Positions 8,393 to 16,297 of a stretch of 35,447 nt of DNA are shown in pieces. The stretch comes from an uncultured Clostridia bacterium (lineage in GTDB: Bacteria; Bacillota; Clostridia; Christensenellales; CAG-917), in contig CANDBF010000015.1 of assembly GCA_947382865.1 (NCBI GenBank), positions 1 through 35,447 of the forward strand. The letters are read 5' to 3'. Both the position numbers and the translations under genes were made by a program. Each line of letters begins with the position of its first letter. The first letter of the stretch is position 1. The notes under the pieces were generated by a model, which saw only the letters and a list, made by a program, of their open reading frames with translations, searched no databases and was not told the origin of the DNA.

Positions 8393-9940
8393 ATGCAGAA
8401 AAAATATACGGTACAGGAACTCGAAAGACTGAGCATTTTCGACGTGCGCGCTTTGGCTAAGGACTACGGAGTTACGTCTCCCACCAAGCACAATAAAGCG
8501 GAGCTTGTAGATTTGATATACAAGATATCGAACGGTCTTATGGAACCGCCGCAACCGCCGCGTCACGGACGTCCGCCAAAAAACGGCAGAGTAGCGCCTA
8601 TTTATAAAACTCCGAGAGCGGACAGCGAAACTGACAAAAAGGAGCCCGCGCCCGCAAAGGACGATTTTATCCCCACCTTTAAGATGAGAGAAGTGACGGG
8701 CACAGAGATAACCTATTCGGAGGAAAGGCATTCTTCAAAATCGGTGCTCAGGGACGATCCCAATCTGTTCGTGCGAGAGGGCTATTTGGAGGTTTATCCC
8801 GAAAACTACGGATTTTTGAGAGTCAAGCCGGGGGAATGCAACGAGAAGGACGCCTACGTCGGCTCGGCGAATATAAGAAAATTCGGCTTGCGCAGAGGCG
8901 ACTACGTTGTTGCGACCTGCAAAAAAGGTATAGACGAAAACAAGCCCGCGCCGCTTATCGACGTCATTTCCATAAACGGAGACAGGGTGGACGCGGTGCG
9001 GAACAGACCCAATTTCGACCATCTTACGCCTATTTACCCCAATACCCGTCTTCGCCTCGAAGTCCCCAACCAGCCCCGCGAATATGCGATGCGCTGTATA
9101 GACCTAGTGTCTCCGATAGGCAAGGGACAGCGTGGAATAATCGTGTCTCCGCCTAAGGCAGGTAAGACTACCTTGCTTAAAATGATTGCGGGTTCGATTA
9201 CGAAGAACTACCCCGACGTTGTGTTGAAGGTGCTTCTTATCGACGAGCGTCCCGAGGAAGTCACCGATATGCAGCGCTCCATAAACGGAGAAGTGGTGTA
9301 TTCGACCTTCGACGAGCTTCCCGAGCACCATACGAAAACAGCGGAAATGCTGCTTGAAAGGTGCAAACGTATCGTAGAAACGGGAAAGGATGTCGTGATC
9401 CTTCTCGACAGCCTTACGAGACTCGCGCGCGCGTATAACCTCACAATTCCGCCGACTGGAAGAACGCTTTCGGGCGGTCTCGACCCCGGCGCGCTGCACA
9501 GTCCGAAGCGTTTCTTCGGCTCTGCGAGAAATCTGGAAGCCAATGCCGATAGGAACTTCAAAGGCGGGTCTCTTACGATTATCGCGACCGCGCTGATAGA
9601 GACGGGCAGCCGCATGGACGACGTTATATTCGAGGAATTCAAGGGTACGGGCAATATGGAAATTCACCTCGACAGAAAGCTGTCCGAAAAGAGGATATTC
9701 CCCGCCATCGACCTCGCAAAGAGCAGCACCAGAAAGGAAGAGCTGCTGCTCACCTCCGACGAGCTGGAAGGCACATGGGGCATCAGAAAGATGCTGTCCA
9801 ATACCGATAACGCCGATGCTACGGAAAACCTCATCGGTATGATTGTAAAGACCGCGACTAATAAGGAATTTATAAGTCAGCTCAATATGCAGCTTAGAGT
9901 TTGTCAGAAGGAGGGATATACTTTCCGCTCCGTCAAGTAA
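8393..9940 (+). CDS. rho: Transcription termination factor Rho
   Basis: The 515-residue protein has an N-terminal Rho helical domain (LERLSIFDVRALAKDYGV), a proline- and charge-rich linker (about 50-115) and a cold-shock RNA-binding domain (EGYLEVYPENYGFLRV). The RecA-like motor has Walker A PPKAGKTT (253-260), DERPEEVTDM, Walker B VVILLDSLTRLARAYN and GRTLSGGLD. Rho is the hexameric RNA helicase that ends transcription. Start ATG 8393 is preferred because CGGAGGA lies 6-7 bases upstream; the in-frame TTG at 8348 has no site. The Q-loop reads IPPTGRT rather than the usual PSSGRT. Rho's own transcript ends at an intrinsic hairpin. Confidence 0.97.
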   Translation: MQKKYTVQELERLSIFDVRALAKDYGVTSPTKHNKAELVDLIYKISNGLMEPPQPPRHGRPPKNGRVAPIYKTPRADSETDKKEPAPAKDDFIPTFKMREVTGTEITYSEERHSSKSVLRDDPNLFVREGYLEVYPENYGFLRVKPGECNEKDAYVGSANIRKFGLRRGDYVVATCKKGIDENKPAPLIDVISINGDRVDAVRNRPNFDHLTPIYPNTRLRLEVPNQPREYAMRCIDLVSPIGKGQRGIIVSPPKAGKTTLLKMIAGSITKNYPDVVLKVLLIDERPEEVTDMQRSINGEVVYSTFDELPEHHTKTAEMLLERCKRIVETGKDVVILLDSLTRLARAYNLTIPPTGRTLSGGLDPGALHSPKRFFGSARNLEANADRNFKGGSLTIIATALIETGSRMDDVIFEEFKGTGNMEIHLDRKLSEKRIFPAIDLAKSSTRKEELLLTSDELEGTWGIRKMLSNTDNADATENLIGMIVKTATNKEFISQLNMQLRVCQKEGYTFRSVK

Positions 9941-9959
9941 GACCCGCCAAATACAAAAA

Positions 9960-9988
9960 AAACGACCGACGAGCGTCGGTCGTTTTTT
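9960..9988 (+). terminator. Intrinsic terminator of rho
   Basis: The 9-bp stem ACGACCGAC / GTCGGTCGT with a GAGC loop is preceded by an A-run and followed by six T residues. Confidence 0.92.
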
Positions 9989-10070
9989 GATGTGCACAAC
10001 GGCTTGGCGCGCAGGATATTCGCGTTTAGATATGCAAATTTTGTAAATTATTATTCATTTTGTTTTTTAT

Positions 10071-10096
10071 AATCCTACTCGGCAGTGGGATTTTTT
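10071..10096 (+). terminator. Second terminator-like hairpin downstream of rho
   Basis: AATCCTACT / AGTGGGATT pairs over 9 bp (one G-T) around a CGGC loop and runs straight into TTTT. It lies about 100 bases after the rho terminator with no gene between them. It may be a backup terminator or the end of a small transcript. The 9941-10276 gap otherwise holds only this, the rho terminator and the promoter at 10152. Confidence 0.6.
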
Positions 10097-10151
10097 GAAT
10101 TTATATTTTGATTGATTATACAAAACCGCGTATAAAATGTGGATAATTTAA

Positions 10152-10180
10152 TTGACAATCAGATACGGAGGGGATATACT
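10152..10180 (+). promoter_or_regulatory. Strong SigA-type promoter of the 1125-residue lipoprotein gene
   Basis: A perfect TTGACA (10152-10157), a 17-bp spacer and TATACT (10175-10180). It predicts a start near 10187 and a leader of about 90 bases before the ATG at 10277. Confidence 0.8.
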
Positions 10181-10276
10181 AAATCAATTAATATCATAGT
10201 TTTACGAAGAAAAAGAATATTTTGTAGACGATACTTTTTGTTTTTGCGTGTGTGCGCAACACGCCTGAGAGGAAAT

Positions 10277-13200
10277 ATGAAGAGGATAGCAAATACAATC
10301 AGACCCGTTAAGTTTATTGCAGCGATTGTCATAGTATTGATAATCTGCATTTCAATATGCGCCTGCAACAAACCGACAACCTATCAAATGGATTTTGTAG
10401 CCGAAGGACTGAATATACCCTCCATAACTGCGGAGGCGGGTGCGCAGATACTTCCGCCCGCCGACCCGTATCTTGAAAACCGCACTTTCGAGGGCTGGTA
10501 CGACAATGCGGATTTTTCAGGCGATCCCGTCACGTTGCCTACGGTTATGCCTGCGCAAAACGTCACATATTACGCTAAGTTTTCCGCTCCGCGCGGTTCG
10601 AGAAGAGTCGAATACGTTTTCAATCTACCCGTCGCTCAGCCTACGGGAGAGGTTACGCCGTCTTACGGGAATACGGGCGATACCGTTATCGTCAAGGACG
10701 GCAAAGATTACGGGACGGACGGCTGGCTTTTTGTGGGCTGGTCAACTAAAAGAAACGGACTCGTATCGCAGTTCGGCAGCAAAATAGAGGGGCAGTATCT
10801 TGCGGGCGATTCGCTTGTCCTAGGGGAAGAGGACGTCACGCTTTACGCGCAGTGGGCGTATGAGCTGGATTCGGCGCAGGGTTTTGCCGAGGGGGAGCTC
10901 TATCTATATTCGGAATACATAGGAAAGGGCAACGGTGCGGTTATACTGGTGCGCGAAGGCAAGCCGAATAAGCTCGGATTTGTCGCTCCGCGCGAGAGCG
11001 AGGACGACGAATATTACGATTTTGAGTTCTTTTTCAACGAGAACGACGGTTACGGCACGGTCGGAAGCGTAAAGGGTCGCATTTACGACGACAATACTTA
11101 CGCGCTCTGCGACGGACTGGACGGAATGTTTCTGTACTATGACTATATTACCAAGGACTATATGCAATATGTATTTACCGCCGACGGATACGGGGAAGCG
11201 ATAATTTCACAGGTGATTTTCGACCAGATTAAAACCCTGTATTACGGACTTTACGAGTACGACGACGAGTACGGCGATTACAACTTCACAGGCAGAGACG
11301 TTCAGAGCGGCGAGTCGGTGCAGATAATACTGTCGCTCAACAAAGGCGAGATAAATATAGATTCGGACGATAACGATTTTATCGGAGCTTTCTCTTATAT
11401 GGGAATGGAGAGCGGCTCCTATCTGCTGTATGAAAACGGCGATATGCTGAACTATAAATTGGAGCTCAACGGCTACGGCGTGGCAAAATGGCTGTCATAT
11501 GACCCCGTAAGCGATACGACCGCAGTTGTTGCCGAGGGCGAGTATTGCGGAACGCCGAATTATCAGGGCGAATCGGGCGAGTGGGTTTTTACGTCCGCGG
11601 ACGGAAGCTATACCTTTAAGTTTATAATCAACGTCATCAGAGACTCGATTTCGGGTAACGTCCCCGTATATATCGAATATGACGAGGATATGAATATGAC
11701 TCTAACGGGCGACGGCGCATCGCTGTATCTCGACGGCTACGGAAGCGCCGAGTATACCGCCGAGGGCGGAATAGAGTACGTGGGATATTTCAAGGTCGAC
11801 GACGGCGACGGAAGTCTTCTTATCTATACTCCCTATATCGTCGGCGACGACGGAAGCGCGACCGCGGGCGGAGAAATGTTCTTTGTAGTCAACTGGCAGG
11901 ACAGGACGTTTACGGTGAGTGCCGAGGGTTATATCGTCTCGGGCACGAAGCTCATTTCCTATCAGGGCAATTCTAACGTAATCGTAATCCCCGACGAGGT
12001 TACGCAAATCGCGGACGGCGTTTTCAACTATTTCAAAACGGGCGTTTCCATTGTGTCGGCAACCATCCCCGCGGGAGTTACGAGCATAGGCGAGCTCGCA
12101 TTCCAGAACAATTATACGTTAAGGCGTGTAGTTTTCCTCTCCAAAACACCAATAACGATAGACTGGTCGAACGATGTCAATCCGTTCAGATGGGGAAGCG
12201 GGCTTATTATCGTAGTTCCCGAGGGCTGTCAGGAGGCGTACAAAGCGGCGTGGACAGATTGCCCGTACGCTATCAAGGGCTCCGTTGAGGTCACTATTCT
12301 GCCCGAATTTGAAATCGAGCGCGGCGTGCTCGTGCGTTACAACGTTCAGCCGAACGCTCCCGAAACGCTCGAATTGACTATCCCCGACGGAGTTACGTCA
12401 ATCGCGTCGTTTGTATTCAGAGGTTTGGAAGGCTTGAAGAGCATTGACCTTGCAGGCGTAACGGTTGTAGGCGAGGGCGCGTTCGAGATGTGCTACAACC
12501 TCGAAAGCGTAGATTTTGCAAACGTTACTCAAATAGGCATAGGCGCATTTGCCGCGTGCGAAAATCTCGGATCTGTTTCGGACGGAATAATCCGTCTGCC
12601 GTCCGTGGTCGATATAGGCGAGAGTGCGTTCGCAGGCTGTTACGAGCTCAGGCGCGTCATAATCGGCGCAAATATCGAGAGCATTGGAAGCTATGCGTTT
12701 ACGGAGACCAATATGCAGCTTTCGCACGGTCCGCTGTTTGTCGAGCTTACGGGTGACGCCGCTCCGACGATGGGCGGAAAGGTCTTTAACGGGAATATCG
12801 CAACCCGTATTCAGGTGAACGATATTAACGTTGTTCTGGATTGCTACAACGAGCCTACTTTTGCTCCGTACAACAGGCATCTTTATATCGAGTCGGGCGA
12901 CGAAAAGGGACTTTATCTCGACGGCGCGGACCCGCTCGAACTGGACGGCAGAGCCTTCATTTTGTCCACCTACGTGATGATGTACTGCATAGAGGGCGAA
13001 AATATTACCTTCTATGAATTTGACGAGGAAAACGCCGCGTATTACATCATCGAAGGCACCTATAAGAACGGCATAATCTCTTTCAATATCGGCGTTACGG
13101 AATACAACTTTAAGAAGTATTCGGGAATATCGACTTATACGTCTGAGGACGGCAAGTATACGCTGACGTGCGACCCGACGCATCTCTTGCCCGAGAATTT

Positions 13201-13654
13201 CGAGGATACGGGCTATGCGGGCTACGCGGACGCGGTGTTCAACGGCAGACAGGTCAAGGTGTACGTCTCGGGTTACAACGTCAAACGCATATCATCCTAT
13301 CTCGACGAAGACGGCAAATACTACGATTTCGACATCGCGATTGTGGGTGAAAAGCTCGTTTACGAAAGGAAAGTTGCCGACAGAAGAGTGCATATAACCG
13401 CTTCGGACGGAAGCTTGCTTACGTTGCATTTCACGGCAAACTATATCTACGTTTACGGCACGCTGAAAATAGTCGCGGACATTGACGGCAGTGGCAACGA
13501 GATTATGCTTCCCGAAAACGAAGATTACGGCGTTTACGTAAAGAGCGCGCAGGGCGATACGTACGTATTCGAGAGACAGTATAAAAACAAAAAGTTCACG
13601 ATTACGGTTACGGTCGACGGCGATACGTTTACCTACTCGTATACGCAGCAGTGA
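10277..13654 (+). CDS. Large surface lipoprotein with InlB-type repeats and BspA-like leucine-rich repeats
   Basis: Start ATG 10277 follows GAGAGGAAAT and gives a clear lipoprotein signal with lipobox ICAC (Cys30); an in-frame upstream codon at 10139 lies before the promoter and is rejected. Of 1125 residues, about 60-200 form two Listeria-Bacteroides (Flg_new) repeats, recognisable by TFEGWYDNADFSG and LYAQW. The middle is rich in Asp, Gly and Tyr with repeated short beta-strand motifs. Residues about 575-870 are LRR_5/BspA-type repeats (IPDGVTSIASFVF, GEGAFEMCYNLESVDF, ESIGSYAF). Such proteins are cell-surface adhesins or polymer binders; that role is family knowledge, not shown here. The gene stands alone after a strong promoter and is followed by a second InlB-repeat lipoprotein. 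Confidence 0.88.
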   Translation: MKRIANTIRPVKFIAAIVIVLIICISICACNKPTTYQMDFVAEGLNIPSITAEAGAQILPPADPYLENRTFEGWYDNADFSGDPVTLPTVMPAQNVTYYAKFSAPRGSRRVEYVFNLPVAQPTGEVTPSYGNTGDTVIVKDGKDYGTDGWLFVGWSTKRNGLVSQFGSKIEGQYLAGDSLVLGEEDVTLYAQWAYELDSAQGFAEGELYLYSEYIGKGNGAVILVREGKPNKLGFVAPRESEDDEYYDFEFFFNENDGYGTVGSVKGRIYDDNTYALCDGLDGMFLYYDYITKDYMQYVFTADGYGEAIISQVIFDQIKTLYYGLYEYDDEYGDYNFTGRDVQSGESVQIILSLNKGEINIDSDDNDFIGAFSYMGMESGSYLLYENGDMLNYKLELNGYGVAKWLSYDPVSDTTAVVAEGEYCGTPNYQGESGEWVFTSADGSYTFKFIINVIRDSISGNVPVYIEYDEDMNMTLTGDGASLYLDGYGSAEYTAEGGIEYVGYFKVDDGDGSLLIYTPYIVGDDGSATAGGEMFFVVNWQDRTFTVSAEGYIVSGTKLISYQGNSNVIVIPDEVTQIADGVFNYFKTGVSIVSATIPAGVTSIGELAFQNNYTLRRVVFLSKTPITIDWSNDVNPFRWGSGLIIVVPEGCQEAYKAAWTDCPYAIKGSVEVTILPEFEIERGVLVRYNVQPNAPETLELTIPDGVTSIASFVFRGLEGLKSIDLAGVTVVGEGAFEMCYNLESVDFANVTQIGIGAFAACENLGSVSDGIIRLPSVVDIGESAFAGCYELRRVIIGANIESIGSYAFTETNMQLSHGPLFVELTGDAAPTMGGKVFNGNIATRIQVNDINVVLDCYNEPTFAPYNRHLYIESGDEKGLYLDGADPLELDGRAFILSTYVMMYCIEGENITFYEFDEENAAYYIIEGTYKNGIISFNIGVTEYNFKKYSGISTYTSEDGKYTLTCDPTHLLPENFEDTGYAGYADAVFNGRQVKVYVSGYNVKRISSYLDEDGKYYDFDIAIVGEKLVYERKVADRRVHITASDGSLLTLHFTANYIYVYGTLKIVADIDGSGNEIMLPENEDYGVYVKSAQGDTYVFERQYKNKKFTITVTVDGDTFTYSYTQQ

Positions 13655-13766
13655 ACAAAAATCCGACCTATGCGTCGTGCCGAAGAACAAAATGTCATTT
13701 CTATGCGGATTAGACTGCTTTATTCGGCCGGATAACTAAAAAATAACTTTATAAGGAGATAGATTT

Positions 13767-16100
13767 ATGAAACACAAATTTTTGAAAGTGCTTTTCGTAA
13801 TAGCTACGGTGTTGGCAATCGGGCTTTTGGCGGTTGCATGCAATCCCGATAACCCGAGTACTTCCGAACCCGTGAAATACGCGGTGACTTACGTCGGCGG
13901 CGCGGGATCTACGGGCACGGCTCCGTCCGGCGGCGAATATGCGCAGGGAACGGAAATTACGCTTCCCGCGGCAGGCGAGCTTGCAAAAGCAGATCACACT
14001 TTCGGCGGATGGTCGTACGGAGGTCAGACCTATAACGCGGGAGCAAAGTTCACGATGCCTGCGAATGCGGTCGAATTTTCGGCAGTATGGACTCCCGAGC
14101 AGGGCGGAGGCGAGGAGCAACCTACGCCTACGACTTATAGCGTGACCTACGACATCAACGGCGCGACGGGTACCGTCCCCACCGAGACCGCGAAAGCGCA
14201 GGGCGCAAAGTTCAGTCTTGCCGCGTCAACGGGTCTTGTTATGGAGAACCACACTTTCGGCGGATGGTCGTACGGAGGACAGACGTATGAGGCCGGCGCG
14301 GAATTTACAATGCCCGCAAAAGGCGTTACGTTTACAGCCGTCTGGAATGAAAATCAACCGACCGCATACACTTTGTCTTTTGCGACGAGCGCCGAGCAGG
14401 CGAGCGGAACGGCTCCTCAGAGCGTACAAAAGTATGCGGGAGATGAAATAGAGCTTCCCGCCAATACTTGGTTTGCCGCTCTTTTGCCTAACTACGAATT
14501 TAAAGGCTGGTTTGTAGAGGGTAATTATAGCGTGACTTATCAGCCCGGCGACAGCTTTATAATGCCCGCCTCAAACGTAACCTTTATGGCGAAGTGGGGC
14601 GCAATCGAGCATAGCGTAACCTATAAAGCAGGCAATCACGCCACGGGCGCGGATAAGGTTTATAAGGGCAATAAGGGCAGTAATATTTCGCTGAAATCCC
14701 TCAGCGAGCTCGGAAATCCCTTTGTGATAGATGAGGATTATATTCTCAGCGGCTGGAAGTTGCAGGGTGACGCTTCCGATAAAATCTATGAAGTAGGCGA
14801 AAACTACGAGCTTAACGGTGACGTCGTGTTTGTAGCGCAGTGGGAAGTTCTTTCCTATTTTGCCTGCTGTGACGAGACCGGAGAAATTGCGATGTTCTAT
14901 ATGGAACTCAACAATAACACGGGATATATTATGCTTTTTGAAGGCGGTGATATTCCCTTTACGTATACGCTTTCGGGAACTCAACTGACCGTTACGCTCA
15001 CAGACGGCGGCGCCAGATTTACCGGCACGTTCGAGAATGAAGCGCTTACGGCTCTTTCTGTCACGTACAACAACAAGACCTACGTGTTCCCATACGTTGA
15101 GCCCGCACCTCCCACAGTTTCTTTTGACGCGAACGGCGGAACGGGAAACGCTCCCGCAGGTATAACTCCGACGGAATTCGGAGACTCGTATAAGTTTACT
15201 ACGCCCGTAAATACCTACACCGCTCCCGAAAACTGCGAATTCAAGGCGTGGATGCTTGTTGTGAACGGCACCGAAAAGGGAGAGTATAAGGAAAATGTGA
15301 ATGCATATGCGAATGCAGGCGACATAGTCGTGCTTAAAGCTATTTGGCAATCCACCGTTGAAACGCCTATCGAGGGAATAATGTTCTTGGGAAACTGTAC
15401 GACGCCTATAGTAAACGCTATGTTTAGTCAAGGCGGTGAAACGTATATCAAGTTTGTCATCGATTTCGATAATAACACCGTCGAATATTATTTTTCCGAT
15501 GAAACGCACGCTTCTGCGACGTTATTGGATTCGGACTTAGGTGCGGTAAAGCCAGATGAGTACGGCGCGGACTCTCTGTATTTCAAGGCGACAATGGGTA
15601 AAAAAGGAAACGGAAAAGTTGATTATTACATCTTGGTTGCCGCGGATAAGTCCAAAATCTATTTGTGCGATAACAACGACCAGCTTCTCACAAACGGCGA
15701 GTTCACGCTGAGCAACGGCGACGAAGAAGAGAGCGACTTTGTCGTCACAGCTTTGGCAGAAGTAGCCGGTAAGAACTTTACTACGAGCGATGGCAGCGCG
15801 TTTTATTCTACGTATACGACAGTCGCGATTTCTTGGAATGCCAATGCTTCAAAATATGTTATCAAATTTACGCCTGCCGGATTTGCGGGACATTCGTATA
15901 ATATCGAGGCTTCTGCTCGCAATCAGGCATATGCGGCTAAAAATTTCACAGCGGAAAGAACCGCTACTTCCACTTTCGCAGAATTTGGTTTTGAAAAAGA
16001 CGGCGACAACTATATACTCGTAATAACAAAGATATACAAATCAGATGCGCCCGAAACTAATCTCATCAGCGAAGAGGTACGTTTGACAGTGGCGGCATAA
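13767..16100 (+). CDS. Surface lipoprotein with tandem InlB-type (Listeria-Bacteroides) repeats
   Basis: ATAAGGAGAT precedes the ATG. The 777-residue product has lipobox AVAC (Cys25) and four to five consecutive InlB B-like repeats (about 35-365), each ending in a W such as FSAVW, FTAVW, FMAKW, FVAQW. Repeats 1 and 2 share an almost identical HTFGGWSYGGQTY core. A further repeat-like unit lies at about 450-535 (VSFDANGGTGNAP to LKAIW). The rest is beta-rich and unrecognised. Probably an anchored surface binding protein; ligand unknown. It lies 112 bases after the related 1125-residue lipoprotein with no terminator I can see between them, so partial cotranscription is possible. A good terminator follows. 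Confidence 0.88.
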   Translation: MKHKFLKVLFVIATVLAIGLLAVACNPDNPSTSEPVKYAVTYVGGAGSTGTAPSGGEYAQGTEITLPAAGELAKADHTFGGWSYGGQTYNAGAKFTMPANAVEFSAVWTPEQGGGEEQPTPTTYSVTYDINGATGTVPTETAKAQGAKFSLAASTGLVMENHTFGGWSYGGQTYEAGAEFTMPAKGVTFTAVWNENQPTAYTLSFATSAEQASGTAPQSVQKYAGDEIELPANTWFAALLPNYEFKGWFVEGNYSVTYQPGDSFIMPASNVTFMAKWGAIEHSVTYKAGNHATGADKVYKGNKGSNISLKSLSELGNPFVIDEDYILSGWKLQGDASDKIYEVGENYELNGDVVFVAQWEVLSYFACCDETGEIAMFYMELNNNTGYIMLFEGGDIPFTYTLSGTQLTVTLTDGGARFTGTFENEALTALSVTYNNKTYVFPYVEPAPPTVSFDANGGTGNAPAGITPTEFGDSYKFTTPVNTYTAPENCEFKAWMLVVNGTEKGEYKENVNAYANAGDIVVLKAIWQSTVETPIEGIMFLGNCTTPIVNAMFSQGGETYIKFVIDFDNNTVEYYFSDETHASATLLDSDLGAVKPDEYGADSLYFKATMGKKGNGKVDYYILVAADKSKIYLCDNNDQLLTNGEFTLSNGDEEESDFVVTALAEVAGKNFTTSDGSAFYSTYTTVAISWNANASKYVIKFTPAGFAGHSYNIEASARNQAYAAKNFTAERTATSTFAEFGFEKDGDNYILVITKIYKSDAPETNLISEEVRLTVAA
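13995..14287 (+). repeat. Direct repeat inside the InlB-repeat lipoprotein gene
   Basis: A 38-base unit at 13995-14032 recurs at 14250-14287 with two mismatches; both begin CACACTTTCGGCGGATGG. The offset is 255 bases, exactly 85 codons, so the frame is kept. Identity at the DNA level is far above that of the neighbouring repeat modules, which suggests recent duplication or gene conversion. Confidence 0.85.
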
Positions 16101-16128
16101 GAATTTTTACAGAATTATAACAATCAAA

Positions 16129-16156
16129 AAGCAAGTCGGAAACGGCTTGCTTTTTT
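16129..16156 (+). terminator. Intrinsic terminator of the 777-residue lipoprotein gene
   Basis: AAGCAAGTCG / CGGCTTGCTT (one G-T pair) closes a GAAA tetraloop and is followed by a T-run. Confidence 0.88.
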
Positions 16157-16254
16157 ATACGTCTTTAATCAAGTGCTTTGCAATCTGTCAAAACCGTCTC
16201 CCATTTGCATGCGACTTTGTTTTAATGCCAAAGCAATAACGGCAAACGGAATAT

Positions 16255-16279
16255 ATAAAAGAGGCGCCCAAGGCGCCTC
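16255..16279 (-). terminator. Intrinsic terminator of the hybrid histidine kinase gene
   Basis: The perfect 8-bp stem GAGGCGCC / GGCGCCTC is followed on the minus strand by TTTTATAT. It lies just after the minus-strand kinase gene. Confidence 0.82.
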
Positions 16280-16297
16280 CCGTATAAATTTTACCGA

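Noticed and set aside
10139..10276. Upstream extension of the 1125-residue lipoprotein
   Set aside because: The first codon would lie before the predicted transcript start (about 10187), and the extension would bury the lipoprotein signal that begins at ATG 10277.
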